Shown: in pieces, positions 45,601 to 54,043 of the stretch | Position numbering within the stretch: position 1 is the stretch's first letter | How the letters are laid out: each line of letters opens with the position of its first letter | Origin: Neptunitalea lumnitzerae | Lineage (GTDB): Bacteria; Bacteroidota; Bacteroidia; Flavobacteriales; Flavobacteriaceae | Assembly: GCF_027924185.1 (NCBI RefSeq) | Contig: NZ_BRVO01000002.1 | Span: forward strand, 930,001-994,000 | Reading direction: 5' to 3' | DNA length: 64,000 nucleotides | The notes under the pieces: generated by a model | Told to the model about the DNA's origin: nothing | Seen by the model: only the letters and a program-made list of their open reading frames with translations | Database searches by the model: none | Translations under genes and position numbers: made by a program

Positions 45601-46579
45601 CCGGTGTTGAAATTTGATTGGCAGGAAAACCATTTAATGCATCTGTAAAACTAGTATAATACGTTAGAACCATACCTGTTTGCCCATTTAAAATCTCATC
45701 TTCCATGGTAGTTAAATCAAACTCCTCATAACCATCATTTGGAGTTATTTCATCACATAAAGCAATTGTACTTAAGTTTGAAGGTACCACTGGCATAGGG
45801 TGAAAATTAACTTCGATATGATTAGTTACCACATCTCCCGTACAATCGGTCTTCTCAATAGTGTATGCACCTGATTGATTTGAAGGAACTGTATAGTTTG
45901 CATTTGTAGCACCTGGTATAGCAACACTTCCTGTACCATTTAAATCATCATAAAACCACTGGAAAGAAACCACATTTGCAGTAGAAGAAGTAAGTTCTAC
46001 AACATCGCCCTCACAAGGGTCAGTTTCACCGGTTAAATCATCTTCTAACATAGAACAGTTAGTACTACCAGAAGAGGTACCTGTACCCAAATTGGTTTGT
46101 GTTAACGTAATACTACCAGCACTTCCGTTATAATTAGTAATTAATAGCACATAAATCTCACCAGCTTGAGCACCTGTAATGGAGAAGGTTTCAATAGGAG
46201 CTGTTGAATAACTACAGTCTACTTGGGTACCTGAGTTTAAGTTAGCAGGTCCACAAATATCAGAAGCATCAGGGAAAGGCCCCCAACAGATAAAATCAAC
46301 ATCGATACCATTACCAGCAGTGTTCACCTGAGATATTTCAAAATCAAGATCACCTGAATCGGCAACTTCTAGATAGTACCAAGCCGGATTAGGTTGAGTC
46401 AATAAACAATCGTAGTTAATACCAGACTCTGCTGTACTACCATTACTTACATTATCAAATGCAAGTCCTCCAGTACATTCTGCACAAAATGGCTCAATAG
46501 CAGCACATGTAGAACCTCCTTGAGCTTGCAGTTTAATTGTAAATAATATTAAAAAGGATAATAAATATAAATATTTCAT
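42695..46579 (-). CDS. Giant repeat surface protein with gliding-motility/T9SS type B C-terminal domain
   Basis: A 1294-residue secreted protein. Signal peptide: residues 1-20 (KLQAQ). N-terminal domain (about 25-170) with conserved Cys and FICWGPFPDASDICG. Ig-like part (about 175-265). Eight imperfect repeats of about 98 residues (about 273-1055), each with a Cys-Asp start, F-D-L-T, a TYYET-A core, QTIYVR and T-G-C-Y. Two further Ig-like units (about 1056-1206). The C-terminal domain (about 1207-1294) starts KYFTPNGDGVNDTW and holds FDRYGKMV and SDGWNGTFNG, the gliding-associated type B sorting signal for the type IX secretion system. It should be exported to the cell surface and may be an adhesin. 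A 134-residue secreted protein is encoded 25 bp upstream. Confidence 0.93.
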   Translation of the reverse strand: MKYLYLLSFLILFTIKLQAQGGSTCAAIEPFCAECTGGLAFDNVSNGSTAESGINYDCLLTQPNPAWYYLEVADSGDLDFEISQVNTAGNGIDVDFICWGPFPDASDICGPANLNSGTQVDCSYSTAPIETFSITGAQAGEIYVLLITNYNGSAGSITLTQTNLGTGTSSGSTNCSMLEDDLTGETDPCEGDVVELTSSTANVVSFQWFYDDLNGTGSVAIPGATNANYTVPSNQSGAYTIEKTDCTGDVVTNHIEVNFHPMPVVPSNLSTIALCDEITPNDGYEEFDLTTMEDEILNGQTGMVLTYYTSFTDALNGFPANQISTPEAFTNTNIDSQDIYVRLESGASGCYNVGSFTIDVVSLPQAIAPTPYYGCDYDGTGVVTYYLNNKTDEILNGQTGVSIAYYGTEADMEAQTNALPNTYVSSVDTQTIYVRLDNPGTGCFNTTSFELINVDVPVMNTPTTLTFCDDDNDGFGEFYLEQTALDVVPADGNNYTVTFHVTETDAENDVNVFTSPFENIVPDAQTIYIRVENDLTGCYDVDPLELIVNPTPVVPFDLPDLELCDDQLVDGRAEFDLTEQNANVYGSQSTADFTISYYETEIEAVDGVNAISTSYYVNQVAFQQTIYVRLEDNTTGCATIRAFDLLVHPNPVINPSYDYDLALCDDFGQPGDGITVFDLTVKNDEITGGVNGYVVTYYETEADAEVGVNAIADDTAYENTVSPYTLHVRVEDANTGCYSLTTLTLRVLNNPSPQEVNPELEVCDDDSDGDSTNGQAEFDLTLNEEELLNGELGVTATYYETYQDAFDGTNAIPNPEAYYNTVQFAQTIYVAVTNDDTGCLTIVTIDINVNSLPEVTEEPTYFLCEVDNDDVETILLTDMDSFVLDGGDATGLEITYYETEANAIDDEEEYVNSTITINGTEQIYARVENTDTGCYSVVGFLIDIEQAPLAFTPDPIVYCESLGADGYYNNDGVEVFNLEEVIETIRGSQDPDTYPVAIYTSLADAENQENAIPVDELNPYTSGTATLYAVVTNANTGCTNGDPIVIELIVEPVPEVTLDNADGVICTDATNNPVIGTDLGAEYTYEWNTGETTPTIEITEAGEYYVTITNTTTINQCAYESNHVYYEEASLPAVTPTVVQSEIFDGQNTVQVTANGAGVSEYGYQLDNGTIQYNGTFNDVEPGVHNVTITELNGCGSLTLEVSVIDYMKYFTPNGDGVNDTWRVIGLESQENAQVFIFDRYGKMVKQMNATSDGWNGTFNGNQMPSSDYWFKVVYTEPSTGEVREFNSHFALKR
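43415..45763 (-). repeat. Eight protein-level tandem repeats of the surface protein
   Basis: Eight units of about 290 bp each, aligned by the Cys-Asp-Asp start and the ATYYET, QTIYVR, TGC sites. The units are diverged at DNA level, so this is a protein repeat array rather than a recent DNA duplication. Confidence 0.85.
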
Positions 46580-46604
46580 AAAAAGTTAAAAAACGGGGGG
46601 TTAT

Positions 46605-47009
46605 TTAATCAACAAAACTAAAATAAGTCCAAGAGTATGTTTTTTCACATCCTTCAGAACTTACTACCAAACGCCATTTGAAACATTTTGTTCCCATAGC
46701 TCTATGACTTAACTCTTGCGAACCGGTAGCTTCTTTCAAAACAATTCGAAAACCATCTTTAAATTCAGTTCCCTGTATTTCATTCATACAATCTTTAATA
46801 GGAATAACTTCAATTTTAACATCTGATGCTTCCCAATTTAACTTAGTAAAATCCCATTTAAAGGTAGCCGTTAAGTCTCTAGTCGTCATAAAGTCATCAC
46901 GTTTAGTTACTTCTAAATTGTAATCAAACGTACATCCGTCATTACTTTTTTGAGAAAAACCCTGAATGCAAAAAAACAAAACAGGTAAAAACAATAAAAT
47001 TTTCTTCAT
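46605..47009 (-). CDS. Small secreted protein upstream of the surface-protein gene
   Basis: A 134-residue protein with a signal peptide ending near QGFSQK (residue 20). The mature part is beta-rich with four cysteines (Cys26 and later ones near residues 73, 109 and 119) that could form disulfides. I do not recognise the family. It is the first gene of a two-gene unit with the giant protein (25 bp gap); a role as an interaction partner is an inference from position only. Confidence 0.7.
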   Translation of the reverse strand: MKKILLFLPVLFFCIQGFSQKSNDGCTFDYNLEVTKRDDFMTTRDLTATFKWDFTKLNWEASDVKIEVIPIKDCMNEIQGTEFKDGFRIVLKEATGSQELSHRAMGTKCFKWRLVVSSEGCEKTYSWTYFSFVD

Positions 47010-47319
47010 TTGTTAAGGAGTCTAAAGATTTAAAAAATCAAAGTGTATTTTGCTATTTTATCGTGTTGAAAAAACTTCAATTTAGCCTTTATAAATTTTC
47101 ATTTACAAAAAATAATCTTACATCTATTAAGTTATTATCAAATCCTAGTATAAAAACGTAAAAACAAAGTTATTTTTATTAACTAATTGTAGCTTTTAAG
47201 GCCGAAATTTAACAAAATTTAAGTAAACATATCAATATTCTAATTTTTTTAAGAATATTTAACTGTCCTATATTTAGTACATATTAACTATCTTTGCACC
47301 TTTATTTAAGTTTGAATTC
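47010..47319. other. 310 bp divergent intergenic region between the surface locus and folE
   Basis: A/T-rich, without a convincing reading frame. It contains the folE -7 box at 47289-47296 and an inverted repeat AATATTCT / AAGAATATT at about 47234-47260 whose T-rich loop makes it a weak terminator-like or regulatory structure. I see no riboswitch core in front of folE. Confidence 0.6.
47289..47296 (+). promoter_or_regulatory. -7 box (TATCTTTG) of folE
   Basis: Exact TANNTTTG match, 23 nt before the ATG at 47320; the -33 element is weak. Confidence 0.55.
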
Positions 47320-48000
47320 ATGAAAATTGATAAAGCAATAGAGCAACAGTTTGAAGAGTATGGAGATGACCACATTGGGTCTTCTTCTGAAACACCTTTA
47401 AGAAAAGATGCTTTTGATCTTTCTGACGACACCAAAATGGAACGTATAGAAAGTAATGTATACGAGATTTTAGAAACCCTTGGTATGGACCTTACCGATG
47501 ATAGTTTGAAAGGTACCCCAAGAAGAGTTGCTAAAATGTTTGTAAAAGAAATTTTTGGCGGATTGCATCCTGACAGAAAACCAAACGCTTCTACTTTTGA
47601 TAACAAATATAAGTATGGTGAAATGCTAGTGGAAAAGAATATTGTACTGTATTCTACTTGCGAGCACCACCTATTACCTATTGTAGGTAGAGCACATGTA
47701 GGGTATATCTCCAAAGGTAAAGTTGTAGGTCTTTCTAAAATGAATCGTATTGTAGATTATTACGCAAAAAGACCACAGGTACAAGAACGTTTAACCATGC
47801 AGATTGTAAAAGAGATGCAAGAAATTCTTGGTACTGAAGATGTAGCCTGCGTAATTGACGCAAAACACCTTTGTGTGAACTCAAGAGGTATTAGAGATAT
47901 TGATAGTAGTACCGTAACTGCCGAATTTGGCGGACAGTTTAAAAACGAACAAACTAGAAAGGAATTTTTAAATTACATTAATTTAAAAACGGAATTGTAA
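47320..48000 (+). CDS. folE: GTP cyclohydrolase I
   Basis: Opens GTP to dihydroneopterin triphosphate, the entry to folate and, in many bacteria, queuosine. The 226-residue protein has a variable 45-residue N-terminus and then GTPRRVAKM, the zinc motif STCEHHLLPI, the KVVGLSKMNRIVDYYAKRPQ segment and CVIDAKHLCVNSRG with the second zinc Cys. It is the type IA zinc enzyme. cysS follows after 48 bp. The window also has tgt, which inserts the queuosine precursor into tRNA. Confidence 0.96.
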   Translation: MKIDKAIEQQFEEYGDDHIGSSSETPLRKDAFDLSDDTKMERIESNVYEILETLGMDLTDDSLKGTPRRVAKMFVKEIFGGLHPDRKPNASTFDNKYKYGEMLVEKNIVLYSTCEHHLLPIVGRAHVGYISKGKVVGLSKMNRIVDYYAKRPQVQERLTMQIVKEMQEILGTEDVACVIDAKHLCVNSRGIRDIDSSTVTAEFGGQFKNEQTRKEFLNYINLKTEL

Positions 48001-48048
48001 ATCTTTTTTAAGAGTAATACAGTTCTTAACAACATCAATAATAAAACA

Positions 48049-49545
48049 ATGCAAGCTTACAAAGAGCAGGAAATTCAATTATACAATTCTATTTCAGGAA
48101 CTAAGGAAACATTTACACCCATTCACGAAGGTTATGTAGGTATGTATGTCTGCGGCCCTACCGTATATAGTAATGTACACTTAGGAAACGTAAGAACTTT
48201 TATGTCTTTTGATTTAATTTTTAGATACCTAAAACATTTAGGTTACAAAGTTAGATACGTAAGAAACATAACAGACGCTGGACATTTAGAAAATGATGCT
48301 GATGAAGGAGAAGATAGAATTGCAAAAAAAGCAAGGTTAGAACAAATTGAACCTATGGAAGTTGTACAACGTTATACTGTTGACTTTCACAACATCCTAG
48401 ACAAATTCAATTTTTTACCACCAAGTATTGAGCCTACTGCTACCGGACATATTATTGAGCAAATTGAAATAATCAAGAAAATTCTTGAACAAGGCTATGC
48501 TTATGAAATTAATGGTTCGGTTTATTTTGATGTAAATAAGTTTAATAAAGATCATCAATACGGTAAGCTAAGCAAAAGAAATATTGAGGATATGATTCAC
48601 AACACCCGTGAACTTGACGGGCAAAGTGACAAACGTAATCCTCAAGATTTTGCACTATGGAAAAAAGCCGAGCCACAACATATAATGAGATGGCCATCTC
48701 CTTGGAGTGACGGTTTCCCTGGGTGGCACTTGGAATGTACTGCCATGAGCACCAAATATCTTGGTGAACGTTTTGATATTCATGGAGGTGGTATGGACCT
48801 TAAATTCCCTCACCATGAATGTGAAATTGCACAAGCCGAAGCTTGCAATCATCAATCTCCTGTAAACTATTGGATGCATGCCAATATGCTTACCTTAAAC
48901 GGTAAAAAAATGGCTAAATCTACAGGTAATAATATTTTACCTAACGAGTTATTTACAGGCGATAATAGCAACCTAAGTAAAGCTTATTCTGCCAATGTAG
49001 TACGCTTTTTTATATTGCAAGCACACTATAGAAGTATACTAGACTTTAGTGATGATGCTCTTTTAGCAGCAGAAAAAGGATATAACAGGTTAATGGAAAG
49101 CATGAAGCTTTTAGAAAAACTTCCTGTAGCTAATAAATCATCTGTAGATGTAGCTAAATGGAAACAAAGCTGTTATGATGCTATGAATGACGATTTTAAT
49201 TCGCCAATCTTAATTGCAAATCTTTTTGAGGCTATTAAGTTTATCAATCTGATTAATGATGGCAAAGAAACCATTACAGCAGAAGATTTAACTACACTAA
49301 ATGAAACTATAGAAGCATTTGCATTTAATGTATTAGGCTTAACTAAAGGAGATGAATCTAAAGAAGGTTCTGCCTCTAACCAAAAAGCATTAAATGGCTC
49401 TGTGGAATTACTTATTAAATTAAGAGCTGAAGCAAGAGCTAATAAAAACTGGGCACTTTCAGATCAAATTAGAGATGAACTGTTGGCAGCCGGTATTCAG
49501 TTAAAAGACAGTAAAGAAGGTACAACCTTCACTATAAATTCTTAA
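48049..49545 (+). CDS. cysS: Cysteinyl-tRNA synthetase
   Basis: Charges tRNA-Cys. The 498-residue class I enzyme has the HIGH-type site [12 protein letters not shown], the zinc ligands in [15 protein letters not shown] and [10 protein letters not shown], and KMAKSTGN as the KMSKS loop. Length and order are normal. yidD follows 13 bp after the stop. Confidence 0.97.
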   Translation: MQAYKEQEIQLYNSISGTKETFTPIHEGYVGMYVCGPTVYSNVHLGNVRTFMSFDLIFRYLKHLGYKVRYVRNITDAGHLENDADEGEDRIAKKARLEQIEPMEVVQRYTVDFHNILDKFNFLPPSIEPTATGHIIEQIEIIKKILEQGYAYEINGSVYFDVNKFNKDHQYGKLSKRNIEDMIHNTRELDGQSDKRNPQDFALWKKAEPQHIMRWPSPWSDGFPGWHLECTAMSTKYLGERFDIHGGGMDLKFPHHECEIAQAEACNHQSPVNYWMHANMLTLNGKKMAKSTGNNILPNELFTGDNSNLSKAYSANVVRFFILQAHYRSILDFSDDALLAAEKGYNRLMESMKLLEKLPVANKSSVDVAKWKQSCYDAMNDDFNSPILIANLFEAIKFINLINDGKETITAEDLTTLNETIEAFAFNVLGLTKGDESKEGSASNQKALNGSVELLIKLRAEARANKNWALSDQIRDELLAAGIQLKDSKEGTTFTINS

Positions 49546-49558
49546 AATTTAAGGAGCT

Positions 49559-49789
49559 ATGCATTTTTTTAAAAAAATAAGTATAGCTCCCTTTATTCTT
49601 ATAATTAAATTTTACAAAAGTTTTATTTCTCCTTTTACCCCAGCCACCTGTCGTTACACACCTACTTGCTCTACCTACGCCTTACAAGCTCTAAATAAAC
49701 ATGGGCTTATAAAAGGTAGTTGGTTGGCTTTAAAACGTATTATTAGTTGCAATCCTTGGGGAGGTAGCGGACATGATCCGGTTCCTTAA
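49559..49789 (+). CDS. yidD: Membrane protein insertion efficiency factor YidD
   Basis: A 76-residue protein with a membrane-facing amphipathic N-terminus and the signature [15 protein letters not shown] plus [17 protein letters not shown]. In most bacteria it lies with yidC/rnpA; here it is between cysS and lgt. A proper AAGGAG lies 5 nt before the ATG, which is uncommon in this phylum. Confidence 0.95.
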   Translation: MHFFKKISIAPFILIIKFYKSFISPFTPATCRYTPTCSTYALQALNKHGLIKGSWLALKRIISCNPWGGSGHDPVP

Positions 49790-49859
49790 TTAATTTTCAA
49801 GTATTCGTAACTTTAGATTAATTGATAATACATATATTTAAACACTAAAAAAATTGATA

Positions 49860-50804
49860 ATGATTTTCAACAGCATAACCTGGAACCCTAACGAGATTTT
49901 AGCAGATCTTGGTTTTATACAAATAAGATATTATAGTCTAATGTTTGTTATAGCTTTTTCATTAGGCTGGTACCTCATGAAGCAAATTTTTGTTAATGAA
50001 AACAAATCTTTAGACAAACTAGATTCTCTTTTCATATATGTAGTATTAGCTACTTTAATAGGAGCTCGTTTAGGCCATGTTATTTTTTATCAACCAGAGT
50101 TATTTAAAGAAGATTTTCTTCAAGTTTTTTTACCTATAAGAACAAGACCCGAATTTGAATTTACCGGATTTTCTGGTTTAGCTAGCCACGGTGCAGCCAT
50201 TGGTATATTAATAGCTGTATACCTATACATTCGTAAATTTAAAGACATTAAACTGCTTTGGTTATTAGACCGCATTGTGTTACCTATTAGTATTGGAGGT
50301 GTTTTTGTTAGATTAGGTAACTTCTTTAATTCTGAAATACTAGGTAAAGTAACAGAAAAATCATTTCCATTTGCAGTACGCTTTATTAGAGGGGAAGAAA
50401 ATTTAACTAAAAATGTTGCTATTAGAAGAACCGGAGCTAAAACCTATAACGAAGCTTACAATCTAATAGAATCTGATCCTAAATTTTCTCAAATATTAGA
50501 CACAATACCATTCAGACATCCGGCGCAGTTATACGAAGCTGTAGGGTACATCATTGTTTTTATCATCCTTTGGTTTTTATATTGGAAAACCGACAAAAAA
50601 AATCAACCAGGTTACATTTTTGGCGTGTTTCTTGTACTCCTATGGACCGTTAGATTCTTAGTGGAATTTGTAAAACAAAGTCAAGGTGGTTTAGAATCAG
50701 CATTTAACAATGTACTCTCTACCGGACAGTTATTAAGTATCCCGTTTATTATAGCTGGTTTCTACTTAATGTTCAGAAAAGCAAGCTCCACAAAAGCCTC
50801 TTAG
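49860..50804 (+). CDS. lgt: Prolipoprotein diacylglyceryl transferase
   Basis: Transfers diacylglycerol to the lipobox cysteine; it is needed for the many lipoproteins in this window. The 314-residue membrane protein (about 7 segments) has FSGLASHGAAIGIL, GGVFVRLGNFFNSEILG (family signature region), and RHPAQLYEA. An insertion of about 40 residues between FAVRFIRG and the FRHPAQ part is typical of the Bacteroidota enzyme. I use the ATG at 49860; a TTG two codons upstream is not needed. Confidence 0.95.
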   Translation: MIFNSITWNPNEILADLGFIQIRYYSLMFVIAFSLGWYLMKQIFVNENKSLDKLDSLFIYVVLATLIGARLGHVIFYQPELFKEDFLQVFLPIRTRPEFEFTGFSGLASHGAAIGILIAVYLYIRKFKDIKLLWLLDRIVLPISIGGVFVRLGNFFNSEILGKVTEKSFPFAVRFIRGEENLTKNVAIRRTGAKTYNEAYNLIESDPKFSQILDTIPFRHPAQLYEAVGYIIVFIILWFLYWKTDKKNQPGYIFGVFLVLLWTVRFLVEFVKQSQGGLESAFNNVLSTGQLLSIPFIIAGFYLMFRKASSTKAS

Positions 50805-50835
50805 TTACGTTTAATATTTCTAAAGCCGCTTGTAC

Positions 50836-51348
50836 ATGAAAAGGCATACCACAAAAATAATAGTAGCATTAATTTGTTTAGGGTTTCTATCTACCTATGT
50901 TATCACGTATTTTAAAGGAGCTAAAAGAGTTCCTACCAAAATTATAAATACTGATGAAATTGCTTTCAACAAAGAAGGAGAGCTCGCTATTATTGACACC
51001 ACGGGAATAGTAAAGAAAAAACTAGAAATTGAAATTGCCGAGACTTCTTACGAAACACAAACCGGTTTAATGTATAGAAGTAAAATGCAAGAAAACAGAG
51101 GTATGTTATTTATATTCAACAATGAACGTATACACTCTTTCTACATGAAAAACACACGTATACCGTTAGACATTCTGTATATAAATAAAGACTTTGAAAT
51201 TGTAAGTGTTGTTGAAAATGCTACACCATACGATGAAACTTCCCTACCTTCACAATTTCCAGTAATGTACGTACTAGAAGTTAATGGAGGCATGAAGGAT
51301 AAATGGGGTATTGAAATAGGAGATAAAATCAGTTTTACCAAAAACTAA
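50836..51348 (+). CDS. DUF192 family protein
   Basis: A 170-residue protein with a signal anchor (residues 8-28) and then the DUF192 fold: LEIEIAETSYETQTGLMYR, MQENRGMLFIF, SFYMKNTRIPLDILYI and VMYVLEVNGG. The family is exported or periplasmic and has no settled function; homologues are found beside cell-envelope genes. It follows lgt by 31 bp. Confidence 0.88.
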   Translation: MKRHTTKIIVALICLGFLSTYVITYFKGAKRVPTKIINTDEIAFNKEGELAIIDTTGIVKKKLEIEIAETSYETQTGLMYRSKMQENRGMLFIFNNERIHSFYMKNTRIPLDILYINKDFEIVSVVENATPYDETSLPSQFPVMYVLEVNGGMKDKWGIEIGDKISFTKN

Positions 51349-51450
51349 TCCATATCTCAGAGAAGCTCCTTTTCTATTTTTTACTCAAAGTTACCATAAA
51401 CATTATCGTTTTTATAACATTTCACAACTAGCTAATCCGTTTATTACTGC

Positions 51451-51458
51451 TATTTTTG
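51451..51458 (+). promoter_or_regulatory. -7 box (TATTTTTG) of the HAD phosphatase gene
   Basis: Exact TANNTTTG match, 17 nt before the ATG at 51476. Confidence 0.5.
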
Positions 51459-51475
51459 TGGCTTAATTTTTTGAT

Positions 51476-52297
51476 ATGAATTTAGCAGACATTAAACTTA
51501 TTGCAACAGATATGGACGGAACACTATTAGACTCTAAAGGGCGTGTTCATCCAAGTTTTTTTGAATTATATCACGAATTAAAAAATCACAATATTCATTT
51601 TGTTGCTGCTAGCGGAAGACAATATCATAGTATTGTTTCTAAACTAGATAAAATTAAAAATGAAATTACCATTATAGCAGAAAACGGAGCTGTTACCAAG
51701 CAAGAAGATAAAACTTTACTACTTACTAATTTAACTAAATTAGAAACAGATGAGCTTATTACCATGCTAAGAGGTTTTAATGATACCGAAATCTATTATG
51801 TACTCTGCGGTAACAAAAAAGCATACATTGAACAAGAAAATGAAGATTTTATAAACTTCTTTAAAGAGTTTTATTCTGAATACCAAATAGTGTCGGACAT
51901 TACCAAAGTTACAGATGATGATTTTTTAAAAATAGCTATCTACTGTGCTGAAGGTTCAGAAGAGCACTTATACCCTAAAGTAAAACACCTAGCTGATAGA
52001 CTACAAGTTAAAGTTTCAGGAGAATTTTGGTTAGACCTTTCACATTTGCATGCCAATAAAGGCTATGCGCTTTCTCAACTACAAGAACAATTAGGTATTT
52101 CTAAAGAAGAAACCATGGTTTTTGGAGATTATAACAACGATTTAGAAATGTTTGCACAGGCAGGAATTAGTGTGGCTATGAAAAATGCACATCCTAATAT
52201 TATTGAAGCCGCTACCATGATTACCAAATCAAATGATGAACAAGGTGTAGAATACGTATTAGCCCAAGTACTTGAAGCTAAAAAAAGCAACAACTAA
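51476..52297 (+). CDS. Cof-type HAD-IIB phosphatase
   Basis: A 273-residue HAD phosphatase. Motif I is Asp12-x-Asp14 in ATDMDGTLLDS, motif II is VAASGRQYHS, Lys in HANKGYALSQL is motif III and GDYNNDLEMF motif IV; the IIB cap lies at about residues 85-200. Such enzymes act on sugar phosphates, PLP or FMN; the substrate is not predictable. It is convergent with yjbQ (8 bp between stop codons). Confidence 0.92.
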   Translation: MNLADIKLIATDMDGTLLDSKGRVHPSFFELYHELKNHNIHFVAASGRQYHSIVSKLDKIKNEITIIAENGAVTKQEDKTLLLTNLTKLETDELITMLRGFNDTEIYYVLCGNKKAYIEQENEDFINFFKEFYSEYQIVSDITKVTDDDFLKIAIYCAEGSEEHLYPKVKHLADRLQVKVSGEFWLDLSHLHANKGYALSQLQEQLGISKEETMVFGDYNNDLEMFAQAGISVAMKNAHPNIIEAATMITKSNDEQGVEYVLAQVLEAKKSNN

Positions 52298-52305
52298 CAT
52301 TAAAC

Positions 52306-52728
52306 TTAGCTACCAAATGCGGTAACTACAATTTTTCTAGCACCCCCATAGTTTCTGTGTTCACATAAGTAGATACCTTGCCAAATACCAAGATTCAATC
52401 TACCATTCGTTATAGGCACTTGCACACTTGCCCCCATTAAAGATGATTTAATATGAGCTGGCATATCATCCGGTCCTTCATAGGTATGAATATAGTAAGG
52501 TGCATTTTCAGGAACCATTTTATTCATATGGCTCTCAAAATCTTTACGTACGGTTGGGTCTGCATTTTCATTAATAGTTAAACTAGCAGAAGTATGTTTA
52601 ATAAACACCTGCAACATACCCATCTTAATATGTTTAATATCTGAAAACTCAGCTTCTATAATATCTGTTACCAAATGAAAACCTCTTTTATAAGCAGGTA
52701 ATCTAAACTCCTTTTGATAAAAGTGCAT
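52306..52728 (-). CDS. YjbQ-family protein (secondary thiamine-phosphate synthase type)
   Basis: A 140-residue protein with the UPF0047 pattern: INENADPTVRKDFESHMNKM, DDMPAHIKSSLMGASV and IWQGIYLCEHRNYGGARKIV, with His residues at the usual positions. Some homologues have weak thiamine-phosphate synthase activity, but the physiological role is unclear. It is 8 bp downstream of the dnaB-linked exported protein gene. Confidence 0.9.
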   Translation of the reverse strand: MHFYQKEFRLPAYKRGFHLVTDIIEAEFSDIKHIKMGMLQVFIKHTSASLTINENADPTVRKDFESHMNKMVPENAPYYIHTYEGPDDMPAHIKSSLMGASVQVPITNGRLNLGIWQGIYLCEHRNYGGARKIVVTAFGS

Positions 52729-52735
52729 GAAAAAA

Positions 52736-54043
52736 TTATGTTTTTTGATGTTTCTTTTTAGCTGCAGGAAACAGCACGTTATTTAAAATAAGACGGTAAC
52801 CAGGAGAATTAGGGTGTAATTCAAGCTCTGTTTTAGGATCTCCCACTTTGTGCTGATAATCCTCTGGGTCATGTCCTCCATAGAATGTAAAGAACCCCTT
52901 CCCTTTTACTCCGTGAATATACCTAGCTTCACCATTACTTCTATTCTCACCCATAATAAGTACAGTTGGCTTAATCTCTTCTCTATCATAACTTGTAGTT
53001 TGCCCCATAAAACCTTTTACTAATGCCGTATGGTTTTGGCACAGCATAGTAGGTACTGGATCCCACTTCGCAGAAAACTCCATAAGACTAAAATAGTCTA
53101 ACTCCATAGGCACACGACGTTTTCTTGTCATATCTATAGATGAAAACTCATATACACTAGGATTTCTTTCCAAAGTAAAATTGGTAAAAGCAAAAGTTTT
53201 ACTATAATCTATTTTCGACTGATAATTAGCCTCTGAAGGGTCTCCATCAAACATCGGTTCACAAATATCTACTCCTTCTGCAGATAAAGCTATATCAAAA
53301 CTATCGGTAGCCGAACACATGGCAAACATAAACCCTCCCCCAATTACATAATCTCTAATCTTTAGAGCAACAGCCAATTTTTCTTCAGATACTTTAGAAT
53401 ACCCTAACTTAGAAGCAAGTGCTTCTGCATTTTTCTTATCTTCTATGTACCATGCAGCAGCTCTATAGTGCCCGTAGAATTTACCATACTGTCCGGTAAA
53501 ATCTTCATGATGCAAGTGCAACCAATCATATAAAAGCAATTCATCATTCAGCACCTCCTCATCATAAATAGTAGTATAGGGTATCTCTGCATAGGTTAAC
53601 ACCATTGTTACAGCATCATCCCATGGTAAATTACCCTTAGGGCTATAGACCGCTACCTTAGGAGCTTTCTCTAAAATAACAGCTTCCATATTTTGAGACG
53701 GACTTGCTATTTCATCTAAAATAGAAGCCGCATCACTATTAGATATTATTTCGTAGCTAACTCCACGTATGGTACACTCCCTTCTAATATCAGTATCATC
53801 TGCCATCAAAAAAGCACCTCCTCTATAATTTAGTAACCACTGCACCTTGTGTTGCTTATTCAATACCCAATACGTAATACCATACGCTTTTAAATGATCT
53901 GTCTGCGTTTCCGCATCCATAGGTATTAAAATAAAATTGGCAAAACATGCCATTGTATTCAAAAACAAAAAGGTAAAGAGTACTAAACTCTTTACCTTTT
54001 TGGTAACTTTTAAAGCTATATATTTTTTAGAACGGAACTTCAT
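52736..54043 (-). CDS. Exported protein, often named asparagine synthetase B in this group
   Basis: A 435-residue protein from the ATG at 54043 (or the adjacent ATG at 54046). It has a signal peptide (Lys-rich start, then LVLFTFLFLNTMACFAN), and the mature part starts at about FILIPMDAETQTDHLKAYG. Visible later are DEEVLNDELLLYDWLHLHHEDF, GGFMFAMCSATDSFD and KGKGFFTFYGGHDPEDY. I see no synthetase P-loop or glutaminase Cys at position 1, so the usual name looks unsupported; the GG-FAMCSATD part recalls a type 1 glutamine-amidotransferase-like fold. The start overlaps dnaB by 17 nt, and a terminator-like hairpin lies in its signal codons. Confidence 0.75.
   Translation of the reverse strand: MKFRSKKYIALKVTKKVKSLVLFTFLFLNTMACFANFILIPMDAETQTDHLKAYGITYWVLNKQHKVQWLLNYRGGAFLMADDTDIRRECTIRGVSYEIISNSDAASILDEIASPSQNMEAVILEKAPKVAVYSPKGNLPWDDAVTMVLTYAEIPYTTIYDEEVLNDELLLYDWLHLHHEDFTGQYGKFYGHYRAAAWYIEDKKNAEALASKLGYSKVSEEKLAVALKIRDYVIGGGFMFAMCSATDSFDIALSAEGVDICEPMFDGDPSEANYQSKIDYSKTFAFTNFTLERNPSVYEFSSIDMTRKRRVPMELDYFSLMEFSAKWDPVPTMLCQNHTALVKGFMGQTTSYDREEIKPTVLIMGENRSNGEARYIHGVKGKGFFTFYGGHDPEDYQHKVGDPKTELELHPNSPGYRLILNNVLFPAAKKKHQKT
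53966..54002 (-). terminator. Terminator-shaped hairpin inside signal-peptide codons
   Basis: GTAAAGAG-type stem: GGTAAAGAGT / ACTCTTTACC plus A-T pairs, 16 pairs in all, 5-nt loop, and a T-rich exit (TTTTTGTTTTTG) on the minus strand. It begins 25 nt after the dnaB stop, so it is placed like the dnaB terminator, yet it also codes for the core of the next protein's signal peptide. Confidence 0.75.

Noticed and set aside
42695-46579. CRISPR-like or recent DNA repeat array
   Set aside because: Repeats exist only at protein level, with unit length about 290 bp and strong base divergence; no short direct repeats with spacers.
47010-47319. Riboswitch in front of folE
   Set aside because: No conserved core of a preQ1 or tetrahydrofolate riboswitch was visible; the region is A/T-rich with one weak inverted repeat.
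47274-47714. Long minus-strand reading frame of 146 codons across folE
   Set aside because: It lies antisense to a clear GTP cyclohydrolase gene with intact zinc motifs; its translation has no domain and is a codon-pattern shadow.
53947-53949. Alternative start ATG (second Met of the signal region) for the dnaB-linked exported gene, after the hairpin
   Set aside because: It would remove the signal peptide, leaving MACFANFILIPM; related proteins as I remember them have a signal before the FILIPMD segment. Kept as the alternative if the hairpin is a true terminator.
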